The notes beneath the pieces were generated by a model, which saw only the letters and a program-made list of their open reading frames with translations, searched no databases and was not told the origin of the DNA. This document shows, in pieces, positions 1 through 6,798 of a stretch of DNA of 11,849 nt; the stretch's first letter is position 1; every line of letters begins with the position of its first letter. The translations under genes were made by a program, and so were the position numbers. The DNA lies in contig JARGOI010000006.1 in NCBI GenBank assembly GCA_029212275.1, positions 1 to 11,849 of the forward strand. Reading direction: 5' to 3'. The stretch comes from Thalassolituus sp. Lineage in GTDB: Bacteria > Pseudomonadota > Gammaproteobacteria > Pseudomonadales > Oceanobacteraceae.

Positions 1-1093
1 GTGCTTGGATAGAGCGACCGTTGGGTGTGAAATAACGTGCGGTGGTCATTTTAACCGCCGACGTTTCGGTGATTGGCAATATCGTTTGCACAGATCCTTT
101 ACCAAATGATCGTGTACCGACTATCACTGCACGTTTGTGGTCTTGCAGTGCCCCCGCAACAATTTCAGATGCAGATGCCGAGCCACCATTAATTAAAATC
201 ACCATCGGGATATTTGGAGCGATGGTATTGGTACTGGCTAAATAACGAATGTCTGAATCTTTACTGCGACCTTCGGTATAAACAATTAACCCTTCCGAAA
301 TAAAACTATCAACTACCTCGACCGCAGCATTGAGAACACCACCTGGGTTATTGCGTAAATCTAAAATAATTCCCTGTAAGGATTGTTGCTCTTTCATTTC
401 GGTCACTGCATCGCGCGTTTCTGATCCGGTTTTGTCTTGGAATTGAGTAATTCGCAAATAGCCGATGCCATTACCCAACATTTCACTGCGCACACTGGCC
501 ACCTTGATTTCTGCGCGGGTAATGGTAAATGACAACAGTTTCTTTTCGGAACCACGCTGCACTTCGAGTTGAATATCACTGCCAGGTTCGCCACGCATGC
601 GTTCGATTGCTTCGTTAAGAGTAAGACCCATTACACTCTCGCCATCTAACGTGACAATCAAATCGCCCGCGTTAATGCCTGCACGTTGAGCTGGGGTGTC
701 ATCGATGGGAGTGATCACGCGAATCATGCCGTTCTCCATGCCCACTTCGATGCCAAGCCCACCAAACTTACCTGCAGTGGTTTCGCGTAATTCGGAAAAG
801 TCATCTTCTTGCAAATAGGCTGAGTGGGGATCTAAAGAGCTGAGCATGCCTTTAATGGCATTATTAAACAGGGTCTGATCATCGACTTCTTCTACATAAG
901 AGCTACGAATACGTTCGAAGACTTCGGCAAATCGACGCAGATCTTCAAGGGGCAGGGGATCTAGGTTTGACTGCGTTTGGCTGTCTAGCTCGGTATCGAG
1001 ATTCGATGTTGCAGGGTCGCTGGCGAAGCTCGAACTGCCGATAAGAAGTAGACACAACAAACATTGACGAAGATTAACCCAGTAGCTCAGCAT
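1..1093 (-). CDS. ctpA: S41 carboxy-terminal processing peptidase (CtpA type), C-terminus beyond the window
   Basis: Periplasmic serine protease of the tail-specific protease family, which trims or degrades envelope proteins from their C-termini. The reading frame is open from the ATG at 1093 to the left edge, giving 364 codons. Residues 1-24 form a signal peptide (hydrophobic run CLLCLLLIG, probable cleavage after SFA). A PDZ domain lies at about 105-190, with the carboxylate-binding loop GLGI at 112-115. The peptidase core follows: RNNPGG near 250, then SASASE at 305-310 and FGKGSVQ at 330-336. By the usual Ser-Lys spacing of 25 residues, Ser307 is the nucleophile and Lys332 the general base, with Gln336 as in Bacillus CtpB. 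The conserved TPNGRSIQ follows just before the edge. A modest AAAGAG ribosome site precedes the ATG. The gene follows envC and gpmI on the same strand, an order known from Pseudomonas. Family assignment is secure; the physiological substrate is unknown. Confidence 0.96.
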   Translation of the reverse strand, partial: MLSYWVNLRQCLLCLLLIGSSSFASDPATSNLDTELDSQTQSNLDPLPLEDLRRFAEVFERIRSSYVEEVDDQTLFNNAIKGMLSSLDPHSAYLQEDDFSELRETTAGKFGGLGIEVGMENGMIRVITPIDDTPAQRAGINAGDLIVTLDGESVMGLTLNEAIERMRGEPGSDIQLEVQRGSEKKLLSFTITRAEIKVASVRSEMLGNGIGYLRITQFQDKTGSETRDAVTEMKEQQSLQGIILDLRNNPGGVLNAAVEVVDSFISEGLIVYTEGRSKDSDIRYLASTNTIAPNIPMVILINGGSASASEIVAGALQDHKRAVIVGTRSFGKGSVQTILPITETSAVKMTTARYFTPNGRSIQA

Positions 1094-1114
1094 TATTTTT
1101 AGCTCTTTAGTAAG

Positions 1115-1130
1115 GATCGCTGTGGCGATC
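1115..1130 (-). repeat. Small inverted repeat in the ctpA leader
   Basis: A perfect 6-bp inverted repeat, GATCGC and GCGATC around a 4-nt loop, lies 22 bp upstream of the ctpA start. It is not followed by a T-run in either direction, so it is not a convincing terminator. It could be a weak leader hairpin or a protein-binding dyad, or it may be chance. The rest of the 137-bp envC-ctpA spacer shows only AT-rich sequence and a weak candidate promoter. Confidence 0.3.
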
Positions 1131-1142
1131 ACGAATCATTGA

Positions 1143-1171
1143 AGAATGGCACAAAAGTCAAAGACTGTTAA
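1143..1171 (-). promoter_or_regulatory. Candidate weak sigma70 promoter for ctpA
   Basis: Read on the minus strand, TTAACA (1171 to 1166, five of six matches to the -35 consensus) is followed after 17 nt by CATTCT (1148 to 1143, three of six to the -10 consensus). The poor -10 keeps confidence low. The 137-bp gap after envC makes a separate ctpA promoter plausible, although read-through from gpmI-envC is equally possible. Confidence 0.2.
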
Positions 1172-1230
1172 GAAAACGTACCTTCTTACTTAAATGTAGA
1201 ATATATAATTTTGTCAGTGTTCAATATGCC

Positions 1231-2370
1231 TTAACCACGCTTGATCCAAATCGCAGGATCTACGGGCTGACCTTTATGACGAATCTCGAAGTAGAGAGAA
1301 GCATCTGCCTGACCTCCACTTTTTCCACCTTTAGCAATCACATCACCGCCACTGACCCAGCTGCCAACGTCGCGTAATAATGATTGATTATGGGCATATA
1401 GGCTAAGATAACCACTGCCATGGTCGACGATAATTAACAGCCCAAAGCCGCGCAACCAGTCAGAAAATACTACGCGTCCATGGTGAATTGCTTTGACGCT
1501 GTCCCCTTCACTAACACGTATTCGCCAACCTTCAGATCGAGTTTTGTTATCGTCATTACGATTACCATAAGCAAGTAATACCTTACCCGTGGCAGGTCTG
1601 GGCAACTTTCCGCGTAATTTAGCAAAGGGTGTTTCATCGTTGCCTCGAATACTGCGACTGATCATATTGGCAACTTCTGCCAATAGGGATTCTAAACGAC
1701 TGCGATCGGCGCGACGTGTTTGCAGACGTTGCTCTTCACTGCTCATTTGTTTATTCAGACGTGCCAGTATCTTCTTTTGTTCCTCACGCTCTCGGTCTAA
1801 TTCAGATCGACGAGTCACGAGTACTTTTTCGGTGTTGCGAAGTTTGGCTGTTTGTTGAGCAATCAGTGTTTCAATATTATTGAGTCGCTCTAATGTATCG
1901 ATTGTGGTGCGAATTTCATCGATACGAGCACGATTAAAATAACCAAAATATTTGGTCAGCCGCTGTTGCTGTACCGGATCATCTTGAGCCAACCAAAATC
2001 GCAACGCAGACTCACTCCCCAACCGTTGATCGGTTCGGATCTGCTCAGTGAGCTTGAGTTGATGTTGTTGCTGGAGCTGGTGCAGTTGCGCCTGCTCCGC
2101 TTGGAGCTTTTTTAAGCGGCTTTGCTCCTCTGCCAGCTCTTTGCGGGTGTTTTCAATTTTGCGAACCAATTCAGCAATGTCTTTATCGGAATTGCGTAAA
2201 TCGCGATTAACACTGTCATACTCGCTGCGTGCTTCTTTTAACCAAACTTCCAGTTGGCGAATGTCGGCTTTTACTTTTTCAAGTTGTTGCTGTTCATCCG
2301 CTAAGACTGGAGATGCAAGCCATGCTGAGATAATAAAAAAAACGAAACTCAGCTGTATCGGTTTGATCAT
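1231..2370 (-). CDS. envC: Murein hydrolase activator EnvC (coiled coil plus degenerate LytM/M23 domain)
   Basis: Periplasmic protein of 379 aa that in Escherichia coli is recruited by FtsEX to the division site and activates amidases AmiA and AmiB for daughter-cell separation. The signal peptide spans residues 1-24 (probable cleavage SPVLA|DEQ). Long charged helices rich in Lys, Glu, Gln and Arg cover about 25-230 and fit the coiled-coil region. The C-terminal 120 residues are a LytM fold ending in YFEIRHKGQPVDPAIWI. The metal-binding positions of active M23 peptidases are largely missing: the usual HxH is replaced by Ser-Leu-Tyr in ASLYFEIR and no HxGxD motif is seen, while the YAH histidine remains. 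This is the expected pattern for an activator rather than an enzyme. The ATG overlaps the gpmI stop by four bases, so translation is probably coupled. Length is a little under E. coli EnvC (about 420 aa). Confidence 0.93.
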   Translation of the reverse strand: MIKPIQLSFVFFIISAWLASPVLADEQQQLEKVKADIRQLEVWLKEARSEYDSVNRDLRNSDKDIAELVRKIENTRKELAEEQSRLKKLQAEQAQLHQLQQQHQLKLTEQIRTDQRLGSESALRFWLAQDDPVQQQRLTKYFGYFNRARIDEIRTTIDTLERLNNIETLIAQQTAKLRNTEKVLVTRRSELDREREEQKKILARLNKQMSSEEQRLQTRRADRSRLESLLAEVANMISRSIRGNDETPFAKLRGKLPRPATGKVLLAYGNRNDDNKTRSEGWRIRVSEGDSVKAIHHGRVVFSDWLRGFGLLIIVDHGSGYLSLYAHNQSLLRDVGSWVSGGDVIAKGGKSGGQADASLYFEIRHKGQPVDPAIWIKRG

Positions 2371-3920
2371 GATGGTTCTCTAATCAACGATACTCCCGTC
2401 ATTTCGTTGGGAGCGGACAGTTGCATCATATTTAGTAAGGTTGGGGCTATATCGCAAAGGCTGCCTGGCTGTAATTGGGTGCGCTCAGAGCGACCATGCA
2501 CATGAATCAGATTGACAGGCCCAGTCGTGTGTTGAGTCATAGCTTCACCATTGGCATCCAACATCATTTCTGCGTTGCCATGATCTGCAGTGATAAGACA
2601 CTCACCACCTACGGCTAAAATGGCATCGGTAACGCGGCGTAAGCATTCGTCGATGCATTCTGCTGCTTTCACTGCGGCTTCGTAAACACCCGTATGTCCA
2701 ACCATGTCGCCATTAGCGTAGTTACAAACGATTAAATCATAACCACCGTTGTGGATAGCATCGACAAGTTTATCGGTCACTTCTGGAGCGCTCATTTCTG
2801 GTTGAAGATCGTAGGTGGCAATGTCGGGTGACTTAACCAGAATACGCGTTTCACCATCGTACTCCTGCTCACGACCACCAGAAAAGAAAAAGGTGACGTG
2901 GGCGTATTTTTCGGTTTCGGCAATACGCAGCTGCTTCATTTTATTATCTGCCATGTATTCACCTAACCCGTTGATTAAGGCTTCTGGTGGAAAAGCACAG
3001 CTCGCAGGAATGTTGGCGGCGTACTCAGTGAGCATGACGTAATCGCTCAGGGCAGGGCGTTGCTCGCGTTGAAAACCAGTAAATGATTCGCCTTCGACAA
3101 ATGCGCGGGTAATTTCACGCGAACGGTCTGGGCGGAAGTTAAAACAGATGATGGCATCGCCATCCTTAACTAAACCGGGTTGATCAACACTTTCACCAAT
3201 AATTGTGGCTTTGACAAACTCATCATTTTCATCACGTTGATAGGCTGCTTGCAAGGCTTCAACGGCACTGGCGGCACAAAATTCGGCTTGACCGGAAGTC
3301 ATCGCGACGTAACTTTGCTCCACACGTTCCCAGCGATTATCCCGATCCATGGCATAAAAACGGCCAATGATGGTAGCAATGCGAGCGTTTCCAAGGGATT
3401 CGCAATGGCGCTCAACCTTGGATAATGACGGCTCAGCCGAGCGTGGTGGCATGTCGCGACCATCCAGAATAGCGTGTACAAATACGCGTTCGATGCCTTT
3501 TTCTTTGGCCATATCCAACAAAGCAAGCAAATGATCTTCGTGGCTGTGTACGCCACCTGGGGATAAAAGACCTAAGAAGTGAACCGCGCCGTCGGCGGCT
3601 TTGGCTTTCTCCATTGCGGCAACTAAGGCGGCATTATTGCTTAGTTCACCATCGCGGATAGTTTTATTGATGCGCGTAAAATTTTGATAAACAACACGTC
3701 CGGCGCCTAAATTCATATGACCGACTTCAGAATTGCCCATTTGTCCATCGGGTAAGCCAACCGCTTCGCCTGAGGTTTGAATCAGTGCGTTAGGGTAATC
3801 TTTTAGCAAGCGATCCCAATTTGGCGTATTGGCGTTGGCAATGGCGTTGTTGGCGGTTTCTTCACGATAGCCCCAGCCATCTAAAATAATCAGTGCGGTC
3901 GGTTTGGGTCGCGCAATCAT
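2367..3920 (-). CDS. gpmI: 2,3-bisphosphoglycerate-independent phosphoglycerate mutase
   Basis: Cytosolic Mn-dependent enzyme interconverting 3- and 2-phosphoglycerate in glycolysis and gluconeogenesis. The product is 517 aa, close to E. coli GpmI (about 514). The alkaline-phosphatase-like metal site is visible: Asp14 in LDGWGYRE and the phosphorylated catalytic Ser64 in MGNSEVGHMNLGAG. Further on are HAILDGRDMPPRSA (substrate loop), NFRPDRSREI, and the C-terminal metal motifs NYANGDMVGHTG and ITADHGNAEMM. No key residue appears missing. The start at 3920 is supported by AAGGTG (3933 to 3928) with 7-nt spacing. It is the first gene of a minus-strand run with envC and ctpA, divergent from yibN; this grouping of glycolytic and envelope genes is conserved in many gammaproteobacteria. 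Confidence 0.98.
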   Translation of the reverse strand: MIARPKPTALIILDGWGYREETANNAIANANTPNWDRLLKDYPNALIQTSGEAVGLPDGQMGNSEVGHMNLGAGRVVYQNFTRINKTIRDGELSNNAALVAAMEKAKAADGAVHFLGLLSPGGVHSHEDHLLALLDMAKEKGIERVFVHAILDGRDMPPRSAEPSLSKVERHCESLGNARIATIIGRFYAMDRDNRWERVEQSYVAMTSGQAEFCAASAVEALQAAYQRDENDEFVKATIIGESVDQPGLVKDGDAIICFNFRPDRSREITRAFVEGESFTGFQREQRPALSDYVMLTEYAANIPASCAFPPEALINGLGEYMADNKMKQLRIAETEKYAHVTFFFSGGREQEYDGETRILVKSPDIATYDLQPEMSAPEVTDKLVDAIHNGGYDLIVCNYANGDMVGHTGVYEAAVKAAECIDECLRRVTDAILAVGGECLITADHGNAEMMLDANGEAMTQHTTGPVNLIHVHGRSERTQLQPGSLCDIAPTLLNMMQLSAPNEMTGVSLIREPS

Positions 3921-3927
3921 CTCAATT

Positions 3928-3979
3928 CACCTTGTATACGACAAAAATTGCATTGTACCTCATTTCGTGAAGCTCTGAA
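3928..3979 (-). promoter_or_regulatory. Candidate gpmI promoter and ribosome binding site
   Basis: On the minus strand TTCAGA (3979 to 3974, four of six) and TACAAT (3957 to 3952, five of six) are 16 nt apart, placing the transcript start about 25 bp upstream of the gpmI start codon. AAGGTG at 3933 to 3928 is the Shine-Dalgarno sequence. The element sits in the divergent spacer, as expected for the lead gene of a leftward operon. Confidence 0.4.
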
Positions 3980-4080
3980 TAACTCTGCTCAGTCGCTTTG
4001 TACAAGTCATTGCGGAATTGACCAAATGCTACTCATCCGTTTATGTGTGCGAGTATTGTGTAGTCGATAGGCTAATCAGG

Positions 4081-4109
4081 TGGAGCCAAACCGCCTCTGC
4101 GGGTATACT
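4081..4109 (+). promoter_or_regulatory. Candidate yibN promoter
   Basis: TATACT at 4104-4109 is a near-consensus -10 hexamer. A weak -35, TGGAGC, lies 17 nt upstream at 4081-4086 (three of six). The predicted transcript start, near 4116, is about 28 bp before the yibN ATG. Together with the oppositely directed gpmI promoter it accounts for most of the 223-bp divergent spacer; I see no gene in that spacer. Confidence 0.4.
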
Positions 4110-4143
4110 GCCGCCAGTCGAATTTAGTAACAGTAGAAGAGTC

Positions 4144-4557
4144 ATGGATAATATATTTGAATTTGTTACCAATCATTGGTGGTTAGTGCTTATCTGGGGT
4201 GCGTTTATCGCTGCTTTGTTATGGGATAACGATCGCCGTAATGGCCCTTCGGTCAGCACCTCAGAGGCTACCCAGAAAATTAATAAAGAAAATGCCCTTG
4301 TGTTGGATATTCGTGATAAGTCTGATTTTGGCGTAGGTCATTTGGTTGATGCGGTGAATATTCCTTACGCAACCCTAGCCAGTCGCATGGGGGAACTTGA
4401 ACGTCACAAAGAACGCCCCATTATATTGGTATGTAAGACTGGCCAAACCGTTGGCATGGCCGGAAAAATGCTGCGTGAGAAAGGTTATAACGCATTACGC
4501 ATGAAAGGCGGGATGATGGAATGGAGTAACCAGAACCTTCCTTTAGTTAAGAAATAA
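4144..4557 (+). CDS. yibN: Membrane-anchored rhodanese-like protein (YibN type)
   Basis: Single-domain rhodanese of 137 aa with one N-terminal membrane helix (residues 12-27, WWLVLIWGAFIAALLW). The rhodanese fold follows: VLDIRDKSDFGVGHLVDAVNIP at about 53-74 (CH2A-like motif), then the active-site loop starting with Cys97 in VCKTGQTVG and the C-terminal GGMMEWSNQNLPLV. Such proteins can transfer sulfane sulfur in vitro, but the cellular role of YibN is not settled. Recent work in E. coli links it to the SecYEG/YidC membrane-insertion environment, which would suit its place beside secB. The in-frame ORF extends upstream to 4018, but the ATG at 4144 is chosen because it has an AGAAGAG site just before it, lies downstream of the probable promoter, and gives the family's usual short N-terminus ahead of the helix. 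Confidence 0.92.
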   Translation: MDNIFEFVTNHWWLVLIWGAFIAALLWDNDRRNGPSVSTSEATQKINKENALVLDIRDKSDFGVGHLVDAVNIPYATLASRMGELERHKERPIILVCKTGQTVGMAGKMLREKGYNALRMKGGMMEWSNQNLPLVKK

Positions 4558-4562
4558 TGAAA

Positions 4563-4598
4563 CTACACAGCCGTCATGGATGAGTAACGACTGTGTAG
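4563..4598 (+). repeat. Stem-loop in the yibN-secB spacer
   Basis: CTACACAG at 4563-4570 and CTGTGTAG at 4591-4598 are a perfect 8-bp inverted repeat; one C-A mismatch then three more pairs (CGT/ACG) continue the stem, leaving a 12-nt loop. It begins five bases after the yibN stop. The following AATAATAT is only a weak U-tract, so this may be an attenuator or an RNA 3'-end-protecting hairpin rather than a strong terminator. The rest of the 132-bp spacer shows nothing but the secB ribosome site (AGGAG at 4677-4681). Confidence 0.5.
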
Positions 4599-4689
4599 AA
4601 TAATATGAGTGCTGAGTACTACTTTGCTCGGAAAATCTGAAATATCCAAACGTTAACACAAGACGACAAAATAAATAGGAGCCTAGATC

Positions 4690-5163
4690 ATGGCCGAGAC
4701 CGATACTCCGCAAGCGCAATTCGCGCTGCAACGCATCTACTTAAAAGATGTATCTTACGAAGCCCCTAATTCGCCAGCGGCGTTTACAAAAGCGTGGAAG
4801 CCAGAAGTTAAACTGGATCTGAATACCACCGGTCGCAAAGTAGATGAACAGCATTATGAAGTGGCCATTAAGGTAACAGTTACTGCTAAAAACGAAGGCG
4901 AAACAGCGTTCTTGGTTGAATTGGTACAGTGTGGATTGTTTGTTGCGATCAATATTCCCGAGCAACAACTTGCGCAGATGTTAGGTGCAATGTGCCCCAA
5001 CATCCTGTTCCCTTATTTGCGTGAAAACATTGATAATCTAGTCGTTAAAGGCGGTTTCCCAGCATTAATGCTTTCGCCCATTAATTTTGATGCGCTATAT
5101 CAGCAACGCCTGCAAGAAGCACAGGCAGCTCAGAAAGACGCGGAATCACAAGCGACTCACTGA
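4690..5163 (+). CDS. secB: Protein-export chaperone SecB
   Basis: Cytosolic homotetrameric chaperone that holds unfolded preproteins and delivers them to SecA for export through SecYEG. The product is 157 aa, the usual family length (E. coli 155). Recognisable conserved stretches are QRIYLKDVSYEAPNSPAAF at about 14-32 (beta-strand 1 and the peptide-binding groove), LVELVQCGLF, the near-invariant CPNILFPYLRE at about 102-112, and GGFPALMLSPINFDALY towards the end, followed by a Gln/Ala-rich tail. The ATG at 4690 has AGGAG at 8-nt spacing. It follows yibN on the same strand and is followed within 22 bp by a strong terminator. In E. coli and Pseudomonas grxC lies immediately upstream of secB; it is absent here. 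Confidence 0.98.
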   Translation: MAETDTPQAQFALQRIYLKDVSYEAPNSPAAFTKAWKPEVKLDLNTTGRKVDEQHYEVAIKVTVTAKNEGETAFLVELVQCGLFVAINIPEQQLAQMLGAMCPNILFPYLRENIDNLVVKGGFPALMLSPINFDALYQQRLQEAQAAQKDAESQATH

Positions 5164-5185
5164 GTCTGACTTGATTTTTCAGCAC

Positions 5186-5215
5186 AAAAAAGCGGACTCT
5201 ATGTCCGCTTTTTTT
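5186..5215. terminator. Bidirectional intrinsic terminator between secB and trmL
   Basis: GCGGAC (5192-5197) and GTCCGC (5203-5208) form a perfect 6-bp GC-rich stem around a 5-nt loop. The stem is extended by six A (5186-5191) on the left and seven T (5209-5215) on the right. Either strand therefore yields a hairpin followed by a U-tract, so it can end both the rightward yibN-secB transcript and the leftward trmL transcript, whose stop is about 50 bp away. Confidence 0.9.
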
Positions 5216-5264
5216 ATTTAAGACTGTTGCTGCGATTTTGGTCATCGCAACTCCGCATTATTTG

Positions 5265-5729
5265 TCAGCTACCTCCCTCGTAACCGATTTGTCGCCATGC
5301 TTCATAAAGCATCACTGCCACGGTGTTAGATAAGTTCATACTGCGACTATTAGGGGTCATTGGTAATCGTAACCAATTCGATTTCGGTACTTGCAGACGG
5401 ATTTCCTCAGGCAAGCCTCGAGTTTCTGGTCCAAACATCAAATAATCGCCAACCTGAAACTTAACCTCAGAATGCGTCGTATGACCTTTTGTTGTAAGCG
5501 CAAATAGCCGTTTTGGCTGTTGACGTGTAATGAATTCAGGGAAATTTGTGTATCTTTGTATCTCAGCCCATTCACTGTAGTCCAATCCTGCGCGGCGCAA
5601 GCTCTTCTCTTCCATATCAAACCCAAGTGGTTCAATCAGGTGTAAAGAGGCGCCAGTATTGGCGCACAAGCGAATTATGTTGCCCGTATTGGGGGGGATT
5701 TCTGGTTCGAACAGTACGATGTGAAACAT
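5265..5729 (-). CDS. trmL: tRNA (cytidine(34)-2'-O)-methyltransferase TrmL (SPOUT family)
   Basis: SAM-dependent enzyme that 2'-O-methylates the wobble nucleotide of tRNA-Leu isoacceptors (CAA and UAA anticodons in E. coli). The product is 154 aa (E. coli TrmL 157), a minimal SPOUT domain that works as a dimer. Conserved blocks are NTGNIIRLCANTG at about 14-26, FGPETRGLP with the SAM-binding knot, and PMTPNSRSMNLSNTVAVML near 122-140, which completes the trefoil knot. The start at 5729 is supported by GGAG a few bases upstream on the minus strand. It is convergent with secB, a placement also known from Pseudomonas, and divergent from the msh operon, so the 124-bp spacer serves both. Confidence 0.95.
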   Translation of the reverse strand: MFHIVLFEPEIPPNTGNIIRLCANTGASLHLIEPLGFDMEEKSLRRAGLDYSEWAEIQRYTNFPEFITRQQPKRLFALTTKGHTTHSEVKFQVGDYLMFGPETRGLPEEIRLQVPKSNWLRLPMTPNSRSMNLSNTVAVMLYEAWRQIGYEGGS

Positions 5730-5746
5730 GATGCTCCAAAGTAAAT

Positions 5747-5815
5747 ATGGTCTAACAGAAAGACACTATAGTCAGCTACTAACGGATAGACCATCAAGTT
5801 TTAAACTATGGTCTA
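5747..5815. promoter_or_regulatory. Three copies of ATGGTCTA in the trmL-mshI spacer, a possible operator
   Basis: ATGGTCTA occurs at 5747-5754 and 5808-5815, and its complement TAGACCAT at 5787-5794. Centre-to-centre distances are 40 and 21 bp, close to four and two helical turns. The palindrome ACTATAGT (5765-5772), which contains a good -10-like TATAGT on both strands, sits nearly midway between the first two copies. I find no convincing matching -35 for either gene, so promoter positions are uncertain. The pattern is what sites for a dimeric regulator could look like, but no known regulator motif is recognised. Confidence 0.35.
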
Positions 5816-5817
5816 CA

Positions 5818-5844
5818 CTCAATTCAGAGTCTTATTGAATTGAG
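5818..5844 (+). promoter_or_regulatory. Stem-loop overlapping the mshI ribosome binding site
   Basis: CTCAATTCA (5818-5826) and TGAATTGAG (5836-5844) are a perfect 9-bp inverted repeat with a 9-nt loop. Its right arm ends in the first three bases of GAGAGG (5842-5847), the mshI Shine-Dalgarno sequence 6 nt before the ATG. In an mRNA starting upstream the hairpin would partly hide this site. The stem is mostly A/U, so it would be only moderately stable. Confidence 0.4.
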
Positions 5845-5853
5845 AGGTAAGCC

Positions 5854-6798
5854 ATGAGAATCCCGTGGCAGAAAAATTCATCGCTGAAAAATGCCTGTTT
5901 GGGTATTGAACTGAATCATGGTCAGGTTTGGGCGGTATTACGCACAGATCGTGGTGTGATTGAAAGTTATATTCCTGAAAGTGATGAGCAAGGATTTGAT
6001 GGTCTGGCGGTATGGCTTGAAGAAAAAAACTTGGGCAACCTACCGACGGTAGTTTGTTTAGATGTCAGAGAATACGAACTACATCTGGTTGAATCACCCC
6101 AAGTACCCGTCAATGAACTGAGTGCAGCGCTGAGTTTTAGAATCGCAGAATTTACGGGAGAGAGTGCAAATAACAAAGTACTCCAAGCGTTTCCGTTACC
6201 CGCAGATGCTTATCGTGGGCGTGTGACGATGTCTTATGCCGCAATTACCGATCGTCGCTATTTACAACGCATCGTCGACTTTTGTATTAATCAAAACTTG
6301 CGCTTAGAACGAATGCTCATCAACGAATTAAGTACCTTAAATGTTTTATCTTACATCGACCCTCAAAGCTGCATAGGCGTACTGCGATTCGAAGCTAATA
6401 GTGGTGTTATTTATCTTTATCGCGAAGGTGCTTTGTACTGTACGCGTCAAATACCCTTGGGAATTGATGATCTTGGTTTAAATCAAGTGTTGCCAGAAGA
6501 AGGTGAATTGAGCCTGCAAACCAGCAGTCGTTTGGATGTTTTAGCGTTAGAAATTCAACGATCTATGGACTATTTTGAAAGCCAAATTGGCGTGGGTTCA
6601 GTGTCTGAGCTCTGGTTAATGAAACCCGACCAAATAGATATCTCGGCGGTGCTGGGTGAGTTAGAAGAACAACTCAATACGCCTGTGCGATTACTTTCTC
6701 TAGAAAGTATCTTTAATCGTCAAGAATCGACTAAACCGTTAACCGCATCTCTAGTGATGGCATTAGGAGGAGCGTTGAGCTATGAATTGGCAGGCTAA
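5854..6798 (+). CDS. mshI: MSHA pilus biogenesis protein MshI (PilM-like)
   Basis: First gene of the pilus operon, 314 aa, without signal peptide or membrane helix, so probably cytoplasmic. It begins with an actin-like type strand, CLGIELNHGQVWAVL at about 15-29, and carries later motifs resembling PilM/GspL cytoplasmic domains, for example GVLRFEANSGVIYLY and EIQRSMDYFESQIGVGSVSELWL. In type IVa pili, PilM is an actin-fold protein that binds the N-terminus of PilN and links the ATPase to the alignment complex; MshI should do the same here. The assignment rests mainly on gene order (mshI-I2-J-K-L-E-G) and on this weak resemblance. The ATG at 5854 has GAGAGG at 6-nt spacing. The gene overlaps the next by 17 bases. 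Confidence 0.83.
   Translation: MRIPWQKNSSLKNACLGIELNHGQVWAVLRTDRGVIESYIPESDEQGFDGLAVWLEEKNLGNLPTVVCLDVREYELHLVESPQVPVNELSAALSFRIAEFTGESANNKVLQAFPLPADAYRGRVTMSYAAITDRRYLQRIVDFCINQNLRLERMLINELSTLNVLSYIDPQSCIGVLRFEANSGVIYLYREGALYCTRQIPLGIDDLGLNQVLPEEGELSLQTSSRLDVLALEIQRSMDYFESQIGVGSVSELWLMKPDQIDISAVLGELEEQLNTPVRLLSLESIFNRQESTKPLTASLVMALGGALSYELAG

Noticed and set aside
1169..1188. Inverted repeat TAAGAA / TTCTTA downstream of envC as a terminator
   Set aside because: The stem is almost entirely A/T, only 6 bp, and no T-run follows on the minus strand.
4018..4143. Upstream in-frame extension of the yibN reading frame to an ATG at 4018
   Set aside because: The extra 42 residues are not rhodanese-like, the stretch contains the probable -10 TATACT, and the ATG at 4144 has a ribosome site and gives the expected short N-terminus.
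5231..5249. Inverted repeat TGCGAT / ATCGCA just after trmL
   Set aside because: It is a short stem without a U-tract; the strong bidirectional terminator at 5186-5215 already accounts for termination.
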